In this document: in pieces, positions 23,301 to 35,300 of the stretch | How positions within the stretch are numbered: the first letter of the stretch is position 1 | Layout: every line of letters begins with the position of its first letter | DNA from: Dendrolimus kikuchii | Taxonomy: Eukaryota; Arthropoda; Insecta; Lepidoptera; Lasiocampidae | Length of the DNA stretch: 64,000 nt | Reading direction: 5' to 3' | NCBI GenBank assembly: GCA_019925095.2 | Contig: CM034411.1 | Span: 14,384,001-14,448,000, forward strand | Program-made: the position numbers and the translations under genes | Notes under the pieces: generated by a model | Seen by the model: only the letters and a program-made list of their open reading frames with translations | What the model was told of the DNA's origin: nothing | The model's database searches: none

Positions 23301-26300
23301 CAAAAGCGTGCGGCGTTAACACGCTCGTCACGCGACCAATAGCCGCTTATGACAACCGCAAACAATGGCGGCTGCGGCCTTACGCGCTTTTGTTCGTATG
23401 TGTACGCCCGGTCTTATGTTCAATCGTCGAAGAACAGCAGAAATTACTATTCCAGTACTTTAAAGACCATTATGATTATGGATAATATAACATAGAATTC
23501 GCAGATATTTTTGTTGGAAATTACTGGGTTTACATATGAAAAGTAAGAATAAGTAATCTACACGCATTTTTTTTTATTACGAAGTTAGCAAACAGGCAGG
23601 CGGCCCAGCTCATGGAAAGTGGTTATCATCGCCTATAAACGTTTGCAACACCAGGGTCAACGCGTTGCCAGCCTTTAGGATGTAGTAAAGGGGTTAAGGG
23701 AATGAGATATATAGATAGAAGTGGGCCATCGAAACTCTTACTCATCGTACGAAACAGGATTAGCTCAAAGCTAACCGTTTCACACCGATATTCTGTGAGA
23801 GCGAGGTACCACGTTTTATCCGTACAGAAACGGAGATAGAATACAATTGCCTGCGGCCGGGCGGCCTGTCATAAGAGGCGACAAAGCAACCCACAGCCAG
23901 GTGTAGGGTATTTTCCCATCTGGATGGCTAGCACGCCTAGTCTAAGAGTATGCCGCCAGAACAACCTTGAGTTGTGTTCCGGCATTGCTGGCCAGTTTCC
24001 AGCCGTTTTTTTAGCCAGGGGATAATTCGCGACCCATGTGTGGGATTTTCCAGATCGGGGTGGCTCTAGCATGCCCACGCTCAGTCTGAACTGGAGCCTC
24101 TAAAACCCCTGGGTGTTCCGTCCTGCGCCTTAGGCCAGGGCTACGGGTAAGCGGGATTCTTTACTCCGCGTGCCCTGATAGGCGTGGGCCTCATGCACAG
24201 GCCTCTTCCATTGCCGAGGAACTTCTTTTATCCCCCGGCAATGTCTAGATCTAGTCCGGGCGTGGGGCGGTTTGTAACGCGCCCCGCGGGAAGGCCAATT
24301 TCCAGCCTGCGTTTAAAGAGCAGTAGCACATTGGTAAAGCATTTTTGGTGTTAAAAATCAGGTGGGCCGTTTGCCTATCTGCTCAACTCGTACATTAAAA
24401 ATAATAAAACCACACCTATGGAGCTGATTCTAAAAGCTGATATATCCAAGATAATGATTCCAGCATGGCTGTACATTGTCAAAAAAGTTTAAAGCAGGAT
24501 CCGTGTAGTAGTTTTTTAGTTACGGCGTATTTTCGATTGGATGCAGTTTTTAGTTTTTTTGTCAAATAACGAATGTTTATTAGTAATGATCATCTCTATT
24601 AAGGATTGTTTTTTTTGATTTTCGCCTAGAAATGTTATCTAACTAAGGAGAGGCTTCGCTTCTCTCTGCGTATTCTACCGATTATATGACGGGGGGTGTT
24701 CCGAAGAACTGTTTAGAATGGTGCCTTCGTCCTCTTTCTACCATCGCACCGCTCGCCGTCGGTTGGGAGTTCATCCCCACTTCTTCGAGCCGCTTCGCTC
24801 ATGTACGCAACGGTTCTGTAGAAGGTTACTCTTGCGTACCGTGGGGATTTGGAATGAGCTTCCAGCCGAGGTTCTCCCACAGCGCTACGATATGGAGTTT
24901 TTCAAAAAGGGTGTCATAAAATTTCTTCGAGGCCGGCAGCGCATTGGTAACATCTCTGGTGTTGCAAACGTCCATAGGCGACGGTAACCGCTTACCATCA
25001 GCTGGGCCGTCAGCTGGACTCCAGCTATAAAAAAAATGTTACTTTGTTTTTTTTTAAGTCTTCTAAGAACAATTGCAAACGCTTTCATTGATTCTCGTTT
25101 TAACTGATTATAATTCTGCAAGTGTGGCATTTCGCGACTTTTCGGCTGCGCACGCGTCCTAAATACATATCGATGTTGTTGTGTAATAGGCCCGAAGGTG
25201 GGGGGGACTTAAATGGGTCCTTTGGAACCATATCACGGTGGTCATTAGAGTGTTAAATATTTGTTTTCATTTCTTGTAATCTATTGGCCCGCTGTTTATG
25301 AATTAGCCTTGTGTCGTAGGTCATTTATTAGCGACGTTTCATCTTTTTAAGGGTCTTTTAAACATTGTGATAGAAACCGACGCAATGGAAGCATTCTGTT
25401 ACGGCGAAGCTAGGAAACAGACAGACGGCACAGCTAATGGAAAGTGGTTACTGTCGCCTGTAGGCGTTCGCAACACCAGGGCCAGGCCCAATTCTACTAT
25501 TATTATCTTGTTAAAATCGCCAGACACTACCGTCTCAATCGTAGGTTTGACTAATTTCGGTATTCTGTTAATTCCACTGGCCACTCCTTTATAGATAACT
25601 AGCTGTACCCGGCAGACGTTGTCTTGCCCTTAAAAAATAAAAATCTAGAAACCGATTGCAGCGCCATCAACCGTTATCGTTAATCTAAACAATTCTTGAA
25701 TCTACTTGAAAAAACATAAAATTTCATCAAAATCGGTCCCACCGTTAAAAAGGTGTTCAGCGGCGCCACCTACCGGATCCAACCGTGAATCTAAACCATT
25801 TGAACACACAAAAATAATTTCACTTAAATCCTGGAACCCAATTGCAGCGCCATCTGCCTGGTTCAAATTTGAATCTAAACCATCCCGAGACCCACTTGAA
25901 CACGCACAAAAATAATTCACCAAAATCAGACAAATGAAAATTAGTTTAGATGCAGTCACCATTGCCGAAGTCGCTCGGGAAAGATCATAGCAAATGAATG
26001 GCCAGACTGATGTTATGACTGATGTTTTTTTAATGTAAATTTTTTTTATTGATGAATATTATATTTTTATACTTATCCTATTCCGGACGAAGACAATTCC
26101 AAAAACACAAAAATCATAAAAATTGGTCCAGCAGTTCAGCCATTAAGCTCATGTGCAGACATGGGACAAACGGAACCATAAACTAGAATGATGATAACTC
26201 CGCTTTTATTATCAAACTAGCTGTGCCCGCGACGTCGACCGCGTGGAATTTGTTTTCAAAACCCCCCGTTTTTTAAACATTCTGCATTGGCGCTCCACTC

Positions 26301-29300
26301 CTATTGGTTTTAGCGTGATGATATATAGCCTATAGCCTTCCTCGATAAATGGGCTATCTAACACTGAAAAATTTTTCAAATCAGACCAGTAGTTCCTGAG
26401 ATTAGCGCGTTCAAACAAACAAACTCTTCAGCTTTATATTTTAGTATAAGATCAGGAATAAACATGCAGTGGAATACTTACAAGCTAATAGATGGCGCTG
26501 TACAATAATTGATGTCACAAACGATTCCCGAAACGTACAAAGAATATATACAAGTTTCAAACTGTTATAGATGCGTCTAGGCCTGCGAAGAACAACAATA
26601 ACCTCGCTGGAAGATCTTCTTTTGAGACGGAGGAGCATTCCATCCCGCTCCTCCACCTAGTCGCGACGACAACGACACCCCCAAAACACTTGAACGATGA
26701 TAACAAATAATTCACTAATCCTCGCCTCTGCTCCTATTTTTGATAAAACATTAATATTGTCTAAATTCATTTTTAAAATGTCCCTATGTATCTTAACCTA
26801 ATGTATTCTTTTTACATTTATCCGTGCAGGAACGGAGAAAGAATACAATTTCCTGCGGCCGGGCGGCCTGTCGTAAGAGGCGACTTAACAACCCACAGCC
26901 AGGTGGTAGGGCATTTGCCCGACTGGATGGCTACCACCCCTGGTCTAAAGTATGTCGCCATAACAACCTTGAGTTGTGTTCCGGCATTAGTGACCAGGTT
27001 CCAGTTTCCCTTGAGAGAGCAGCAGCGTATTTGTAGCACCTTCGGTGTTGCAAATGTCCATAGGCGATGGTAACCGCTTTCCATCAAGTGGGCCGTTTGC
27101 CTGTCTGCTGATCTCCTGCAATAAAAAAAAAAAATCTACACGACTCTCTGCGTCACGAATGAACCCATGAGGTTTTTGTGCCACAGTCGAATATAGTTCT
27201 ATGTATATGATTGTAAGCATATTGGAAAATAAATAAAAGTAAAAATAAAAACTTTAAAAGTATAGAGGCTTAAGACTTCAGGACCTCATGACCCAAGCGT
27301 ATCAACGGCTTTACTTAGTATCAATAAGCTGATACCATAAATACCCGCATAAATAAAGAATGCCATGAAACACAACAACCAATTTACTATCGTCGTAACC
27401 GCGCCACGTTATTCTGTGCGGGCAACGAGTGAGCCTTGACCGTTAATTCAAGCCAATACCAACATACAAACAGACACGCGAGCGTGAATTATGGATGTTA
27501 CGCGAGCTTACATTGTAGCCTGTACTAGTACTAGATAACATAGGAGACGGATACACTTTTATACATTCTTGGGTATCCCAGAAACTGTAGTAATTTATTA
27601 ATTTCATCATCCGTGCAGGAACGGAGAAAGAATACAATTTCCTGCGGCCAGGCGGCCTGTCGTAAGAGGCGACTTAACAACCCACAGCCAGGTGCTAGGG
27701 TATTTGCTCGACTGGATGGCGACAACCCCTGGTCTAGAGTATGCCGCCATAACAACCTTGTGTTGTATTCCGGCATTAGTGACCAGGTTTCAGTCTCCCT
27801 TAAGAGAGCAGCAGCGCATTTGTAGCACCTTTGGTGTTGCAAATGTCTATAGGCGATGGTAACCGCTTTCCATCCAGTAGGCTGTCTGCGTGTCTGCCTA
27901 ACTCCTGCAATAAAAAAAAGCTTAAACAGAGATTACCTTAGCACAATTTCACATCCGTGGAAAAGGGGAGAGGCGATCACAGCGCCACGGGCAAATAGAG
28001 TAATAATTTTATTTTTATGAAAACAGGCAAAGATGTGAATTGCATAATGCAATAAAGACAACCTTGAATCAGCTGTTATCTAATCATATTTTATTTGTTC
28101 ACTAGATAAAAAATATGATTTATTTATAAACATTGTATAGGTACAAATACTAATTTATGACGGTCTTTGAGTGTTTTTTGTTGTTTTTAGAATTGGTAAA
28201 TTAGTTTAGTTTCCAAGACGCCTTGTATATCTCCACTTACAACTGTAAATTTAAAAAAAAATCTCTCTTTTGTTACAGCCCGCCTACATTCAAAACATTA
28301 ACGCCGACCTCTCGCACGCAGCTGAAGCAGCAGTTGATGCGAGAGCATGCCCAGGAACAACTGCGAAGAGAATCTTTACAAGTAAGGCATCTCTAGCAAT
28401 ATTGATAGCATTTAAAAAGCGTTTAATCTTCTTCAGCTTCCTATCAAAGCTTACAAACATCTTGGACAAGATTTAAATTTTATTCCCCCAAATATTAATT
28501 TCCGCAATGCTTGAAGACAAAAGTCTTCGAGCAATGCGTCCTCCCCGTCCTGACCTACGGGGCCGAGACATGGACACTTACGGCAGGATTAGTCCACAAG
28601 TTCCAAGTCGCTCAACGGGCTATGGAGCGAGCTATGTTGGGTGTTTCTCTTATGGATAAAATTAGAAATGAGGATATCCGTAAGAGAACCAAGGTAACCG
28701 ACATAGCTCGCAAAATTAGCAAGTTGAAGTGGCAGTGGGCCGGTCACATCTGCCGCAGGACCGATGGCCGATGGAGCAAACGAGTTCTGGAGTGGACACC
28801 GCGTCTCGGTAAACGTAGTGTCGGACGCCCTCCAGCCCGATGGACCGACGACCTATGCAAGGTCGCCGGTAGGCGCTGGCTGAGGAAATCGGAGGACAGG
28901 GATGAGTGGCGCCGCCTTGGGGAGGCCTACGTCCAGCAGTGGACTGCAAATGGCTGACGACGACGAACGAACGAAATATTAATTTAGCTGAATTGATATA
29001 TCTACTATCGAATCTTTTCATTTATTTACATCAAAATATACATAAATTATGAATTAGTACAATGAAGAAAACTTAACTTATATTTCACTTATAATTCCTT
29101 AAGACTATAAGTAGAATACTAAGCCTATATCACCGTCTTGTATGGGTACAGTGCTCAGAACGGCTGGCTACGTTTCCTCGCTGGATCGCCATACTGATTC
29201 GTTGCCCAAGGTAGGCACCAGCCTTCTGATCACCTGAAGAGTCAATGGAGTCGTTTTGATAACGTTTGATAGAGGCTCATGGCTCATGGCCTTAACTCAT

Positions 29301-32300
29301 TCTTCTACTTATAGTAGAATAATGAGTCAAGGTCATTGAAGTTAATGATTAAGGTGCCCTGAAGGCTGGCTACGTTACCTCGCTGGATCGCCATATTGAT
29401 CCGTTGTCCAAGTAGCAACCAGCCCTCTGATCATCTAAGGAGTCGATTTTCCATTTTGAGAGTTCTTTGTAGAGGCTCATGGTCTAGTGGCTTCAGGTCC
29501 AAGCTTTTGAACGGTAATCGGCACAAACATATAACTCTCAATGAGGATTACATATTTTCGCCCCTTGAGGATACAGTTGTTCTAGCCGTATTTGGAAATA
29601 GAACACGGCTAATCTATCTACGCGGGCGCATCCTATACCAGAAGTCATGGCCCAATGACTCTAAAGACGAACTACTTGGACTGTGAAGGATTTGCCATAA
29701 AAGCTAGTTGTATACAGAGGAGTTTCAAGTAACGAGTTTTCCGAGGATCTAAGAGACTTTAAGTTACCGGAATTACCGGAAGGTAACGAAATTGTTCCTC
29801 GAGGTGCGCAGGGGTCTGAGGGTATAAATAATTTATTATACAGAAGATACAGAGTGTTTGATCATTCCAGCGTTGATGTATTGGGAGCCACTTTAATTTG
29901 GTGCGGAATTCTGAAACATGATCATATTTACGCAAACTAAATATGAATCGTATACAAAAGTTTTGAAGTCGCTCAAGTTTTCATAGTTGTCTTTCAGTAA
30001 GAACAAGATAGCTGACATCGGCGTAATCTAGAATTGGTAGGAGGAGTGATTGTGCAAGTGCAATTTTAGACGCATGACAGACGCAGCTTTCGAAGGGCAG
30101 CTGCAGATACAAATATCGTCCTACTGACTTCTTGAATTTGGGGCTCCAGGATAGGAGCCTATCAACATAAACGCCCAGATTTTTTACTTTGGTGCTAAAA
30201 GATATGGGAAATCCATCGAACATAATCTGCGGCAGTAAAGGATACCTTATCCTGGAAACCATCCTGGAACTACCCACCTGTGTTTTTGAAGGATTCACAG
30301 TTAGTCTATACGCCTTACTCCAATCTGATATATTCCGTAAATCCTGATCAGTGAGATCAATAGCTTCAGCAAGTCTGTTGACAGTGGTATGCCTGTAAAT
30401 TTGAAAACTGAGTTTATAAACATGGCGAAAAGCAAAGGAGATAAAACGGCACCCTGTGGTACGCCGGTAGAGGTATTACAACAAGCGGAATATGTATCCT
30501 CAATGCGAATACGGTGCCGGCGCCCTAACAGGTAACTTGAAAACCACTCAATTACAGATGGAGATATATTGAGTGAGCATAATATGCCAAGCAGAATATC
30601 GAAGTCCACAGTGTTGAAAGCATTACTAAAGTCTAACAATGTAAGAACAGTTATATTGCCAAGCTCCTATGTAGATTTATGTATGTATCTAATGATTGTG
30701 TCGATAAATGATTATTTTGTATGCATTAACGGTTGACAGGCACAGCAAGCAGGCCAGTCCAAAGACAATGAGGAGAAGAAGAAGTCGGCGCCGGCGGAGG
30801 TGCCACGGATCACGCCGCACGTCGAACTACCGCCACAAGTATTACAGGTGGGTAACATTCAAAGTTACATTATTCTCTTATGGACTCTCCACCTTCTCCC
30901 GAGAAAAAGACACGAGGACCTGTTACAGATTCTCTTTTGTCATATTGTTCTCGAGAGAATGTGGCGGGCTCGTTACTCGTTGTAATACTTTTAAATATAG
31001 ATCCTACGACATTTATTAGATAGATAGATAAATAACTCTTTATTGTACACCAATACAAAAAATAAATTTACTGGCTAAAACTATTTCGGCACAAGATATG
31101 GTCTTATTACTAAAAAGCGATCACTTCCAGACACCCCCAGGAATGAATTATGTTTTTCAAATCAAATTTCTTGTTATAAGCAAATATAATATAATTAAGT
31201 TGGTCTGAAAGAGAGTGTCGGGGTGAAGGTAAGGAAAGGAATGCTCCGGTGGTTCGGGCATGTGGAAAGAATGCATGATGAAAGAATGACTAAACAGATA
31301 TACAATGCAATACACCTTCCATGATCAAATTGATCGTATACTAGCAGAAAGTGATGTCAGGAGCCTTAAGAACAGACGAGCGTGCATGACAAGAGCTATA
31401 AATGTCAAAGAAGTGAGTGAGGTGTGTAAGAATAAGCCTGAATGGCGCTCTATTGTTCGTGCCTACCCCGCAAGGGAACTGGCGTGAAGCTATGTATGTA
31501 TGTAATATAATTAAAAATTTTAAAGTTAAATTCTGATTAAAACCGTATATTGCGCAATGTGTTTTATCATTGAAATCAATTGTAATATTAAAATGGAGCC
31601 CATAGCGCTCGTGTACCGCGTTACCGCCGACGCCCGCTCAATAGCGAAAGTGCGATTGCGGCGTGGCGGCAGCGTCGTTTCAGCGCGATCCTTTATTGTA
31701 CTTGCTGACACTTGCTTCTCAGATTTCTTCCAGTTAACTTCTTTATGTGATGTCAGTAACTGCTGATTAATTTTAATGATATTCCTCTGCCACGTTTACA
31801 GGTGCGAACAGTTCTGGAGAACCCCACCAGGTATCACGTGATACAGAAACAGAAGAGCCAGGTACGGCAGTACCTCAGCGAATCATTTCAACCACATGCT
31901 CAGGTAATCAGAGTTTCTTGCCGCTTTTTCCCCTTATACAGCGATAACACGTTGCGAAGCGGTATACATAGAATAGGAAATAAATTTAAATTTTAACTTA
32001 CATTATGTACTAGCTGTGCCCGCGACTTCATCCGCGTGAATTTTAACCCTAAAACAATAGTCTAAGTTACTCCTTATAACATCAGCTATAATATGCCCGT
32101 GAAAGTCCCGTCAAAATCGATCCAGCCGTTTCAGAGATTATCCAGGACATCTGGACAGACAGACAAAAAAATCTAAAAATTGCATTTTCAGAATATCCTG
32201 GTCCGAATTAACCCCTCTGATTTTTTTCACCTTTTTGCTTTGACATTACAAACAGACACTTCAATTTTATTTATCTGTGTAGATGAGATGACCTTAAATT

Positions 32301-35300
32301 AAAATGTTCTCCAGTGAACCTTATATTGAATAAAAACTTGAATTGAAGTCTATGCGAGCGACGCCACGAGCTTCAGCTAGTTTTGTATAAAGAAAAATCA
32401 AATTAATTTATAACGGAATTCGTCCGTGGGGTCCATCAGTAAACAGTTTCTTCAGTGAAATCTGTAAGAAACTCTTTGATGCCAGCCGTGATTAGACGGC
32501 TGGTCCGTATTTCACGTAACGCAATGCTGACTCATTGCCATACAACGTGGAAATGCAGCCAGTCTTCTGGGCACACTTCCCTCTTGCATAGATTTGTTAC
32601 ATAATTTATACCAATCTATACTATAATAAATCTGTAAATGGTTTGAGTTTGTACTTTGCGTTTAAAAATGTGAAAAAAGTCAGGGGGACTAATTCGGACC
32701 AGGCAACGCCGAAAATGCAATTATTGGAATTTTTGTCTGTCAGATCATCACGTGACTGCTGAACGGTTTTAAATGAAACTCGACATAGAGCTAGCACAAG
32801 TTCGCTCTATGTCGAGCATATAAATGCCGGGGCGTAACTTAGGGTACTTCTTATCGCAAATAATTCCGTCGTTTCCGTGGGATAGACGAAATAAGAGTAA
32901 AAAACGTATATGACGTTCTGAGCGTGATTAGAACTTGACATAGTTCTAGCTTATAACCCAAGATAAAACTTAGGATATATATATATTTTATCACGACAAA
33001 TTACATCGTTTCTATGGAATAAATGAATCAGCAAAATAGATGGCGCTGCAATCGCGCTTCTCAATTCGCTAGAAAATACCTACCTTGTCTTAAATAATAT
33101 CTCATTCATTGTATTACTTCGAATCAAGTTGGCTGCGACTCGCCTCTGTTTCGAAACGCAGTTGTGTAGACTATATCGACTTAGTTGCTTTGTTATTGTG
33201 GTGAACTTAGTAACAAGAAACAGTAAAATTTTAGGTAAAAACACGAAACTAAGTTTGTATATACGTAACATAGGGCTACTATTTTAAATTCTAGTTTATT
33301 TATTAGGTAGTTTTAACTGTAAGTATTTATGTTAGTGTAGTCCATTTAAATATTATGAAATATTAATTAATTTGTTTCAAGAGTTGATTATTATCATAAG
33401 ATAATGTTATTTTAATTATGTGATTAATATGCGATCATCCGTGTGCAGGTGTCTGGCATGGGCCGCGGTGCGCCCGCGCAGTCGGCGCCGGAGCTGGGCG
33501 CGCAGCCGCCGGCGTCGCCGGACCGCGCCTCCTCCTCCAGTCTGCTCAGCCCCGGATTGTGTTCTGTCGGAACCACTAATTCAGAGGTGATTTTCAAATA
33601 TATATAGTAGTGTAGTTTACCTCAATTAAGACGCAAATTGCAACCAAATTCGGGAAATGGGAATAACGGGAATGGATAGTAGACCGTATTCTTGCGCTGG
33701 GATGATCCGGCTCGAAGGACCAAAATGATTATAACTTTTTTTTTTTTTTGTAAGTTTCGGGAGAATATGAACGCAATTCGATTCCAGTTCAAAGAGGTTA
33801 TAATATTTTTAAAATTACATGACATGACATTTGACACATAACGTTCCGTTCACAAACTTTTGTATAACGTAGTAACAAGTAGTAAATATAAGTATTGCAA
33901 ATTTATTAAACTAATCATTAGTAAAATAATACAATAATGCATAACTTACTTATATTGTATTCTACCTATAAGCCCTTAAAACTGTAAATGAAATACTAAC
34001 GATCACACGCTAGTACACGATCAAATTGATCGTGTACTAGCGGAGGGTGATGTCAGGAGCCTTAAGAACAGACGAGTGTGCATGACAAGAGTTATGAATG
34101 TCAAAGAAGCAAGTGAGGTGTGTAAGAATGGGCCTAAATGGCGCTCTGTTGTCCGTTCCTACCCCGCAAGGGAACTGGCGTGAAGTTATGTTTGTATGTA
34201 GGAAATACTAACCCCAAATCACCGTCTCCTATGAGTAAGGCGACCAGAAGTCTGGTTAAGTTTCTTCGCTGGATTGCCATACTCACAAATCACCTGAAGA
34301 GTTGATGAGTCGTGTTTGTAGCTCTTTATAGAGGCTAATGGCCTCAGGGTCTTTATTAAAAAAATGTAAGAGAAATTAAATTAAATTAGAAAAGTTTTAG
34401 CTAGACGTGTTGCTCAACAACCGACATCTACAAGGTACTTGAATCGAAGAAACTCTGTATGTATAGGACCTTAAAAAAGCTCGTGGACAATGATGTGCTC
34501 AGGTTTAGCAAGTAACTTCTGTTACTGTGAAGTGAAGGGTTTGGTTCCAGAATATTTGAAAAATATTTATAAAATTTCTTTATTATGTTACAGGCTGACG
34601 AATTCCTAGAAGACATCCTATCCCTGGACGGTACTCCCGGGGTGTCGTCCTCGGGCCCCCCCTCAGCAGCTAGCTCAGTGGCAGGGGACTGTTCGTTGCT
34701 GTCCGACGCTGACATGCACGCGCTGGCCAAGGACAGACAGAAGAAAGACAACCACAATATGAGTAAGTTGCTTTTGAAATGATAAATTCTTATGGGAGGG
34801 TAAACCGCTTCGTTACGCAACGCGTTACGGCGCCAGTCTGCCTTCCCTTTCTCTCACGCATACGGCAGCGGTAGGCAGGCTCCTCCTCTCTCACTTTAAC
34901 CCACAGCGCTAGCCGTATCTCGGTAATTAGAATTAGATTAAATAATGATACTAATAATGTACATACACAAAATTCTAATGTACATATTCAAGAATTGTAA
35001 GTAAGAATAAAATGTATTTCATAATCAATTAAAGATTTTATTAATAAATAACCTTTCCTTACATTATCATATACATACATAAAATTTAGGTAATAACCTA
35101 AGCTTTTCTCGAGTTAAACCATTTCAATATTAAATAGTTCAACTTAGAATAGTTTAAGTTATCACTTATGTCGGGCGTCCCGAGACGCACACGTTTTGTG
35201 GGTTTTTTTCCTACTATTATTCTGCTGTGACGATATCAAGAAGATATTGTGGATTTAGTAGAATACGAATTTTTGACATTATCCCAATGGAGTAGTACTT

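Noticed and set aside
28270..28476. 68-codon frame over Mitf exon 2
   Set aside because: It is in the wrong frame; the frame giving [10 protein letters not shown] fits the splice phases and homology.
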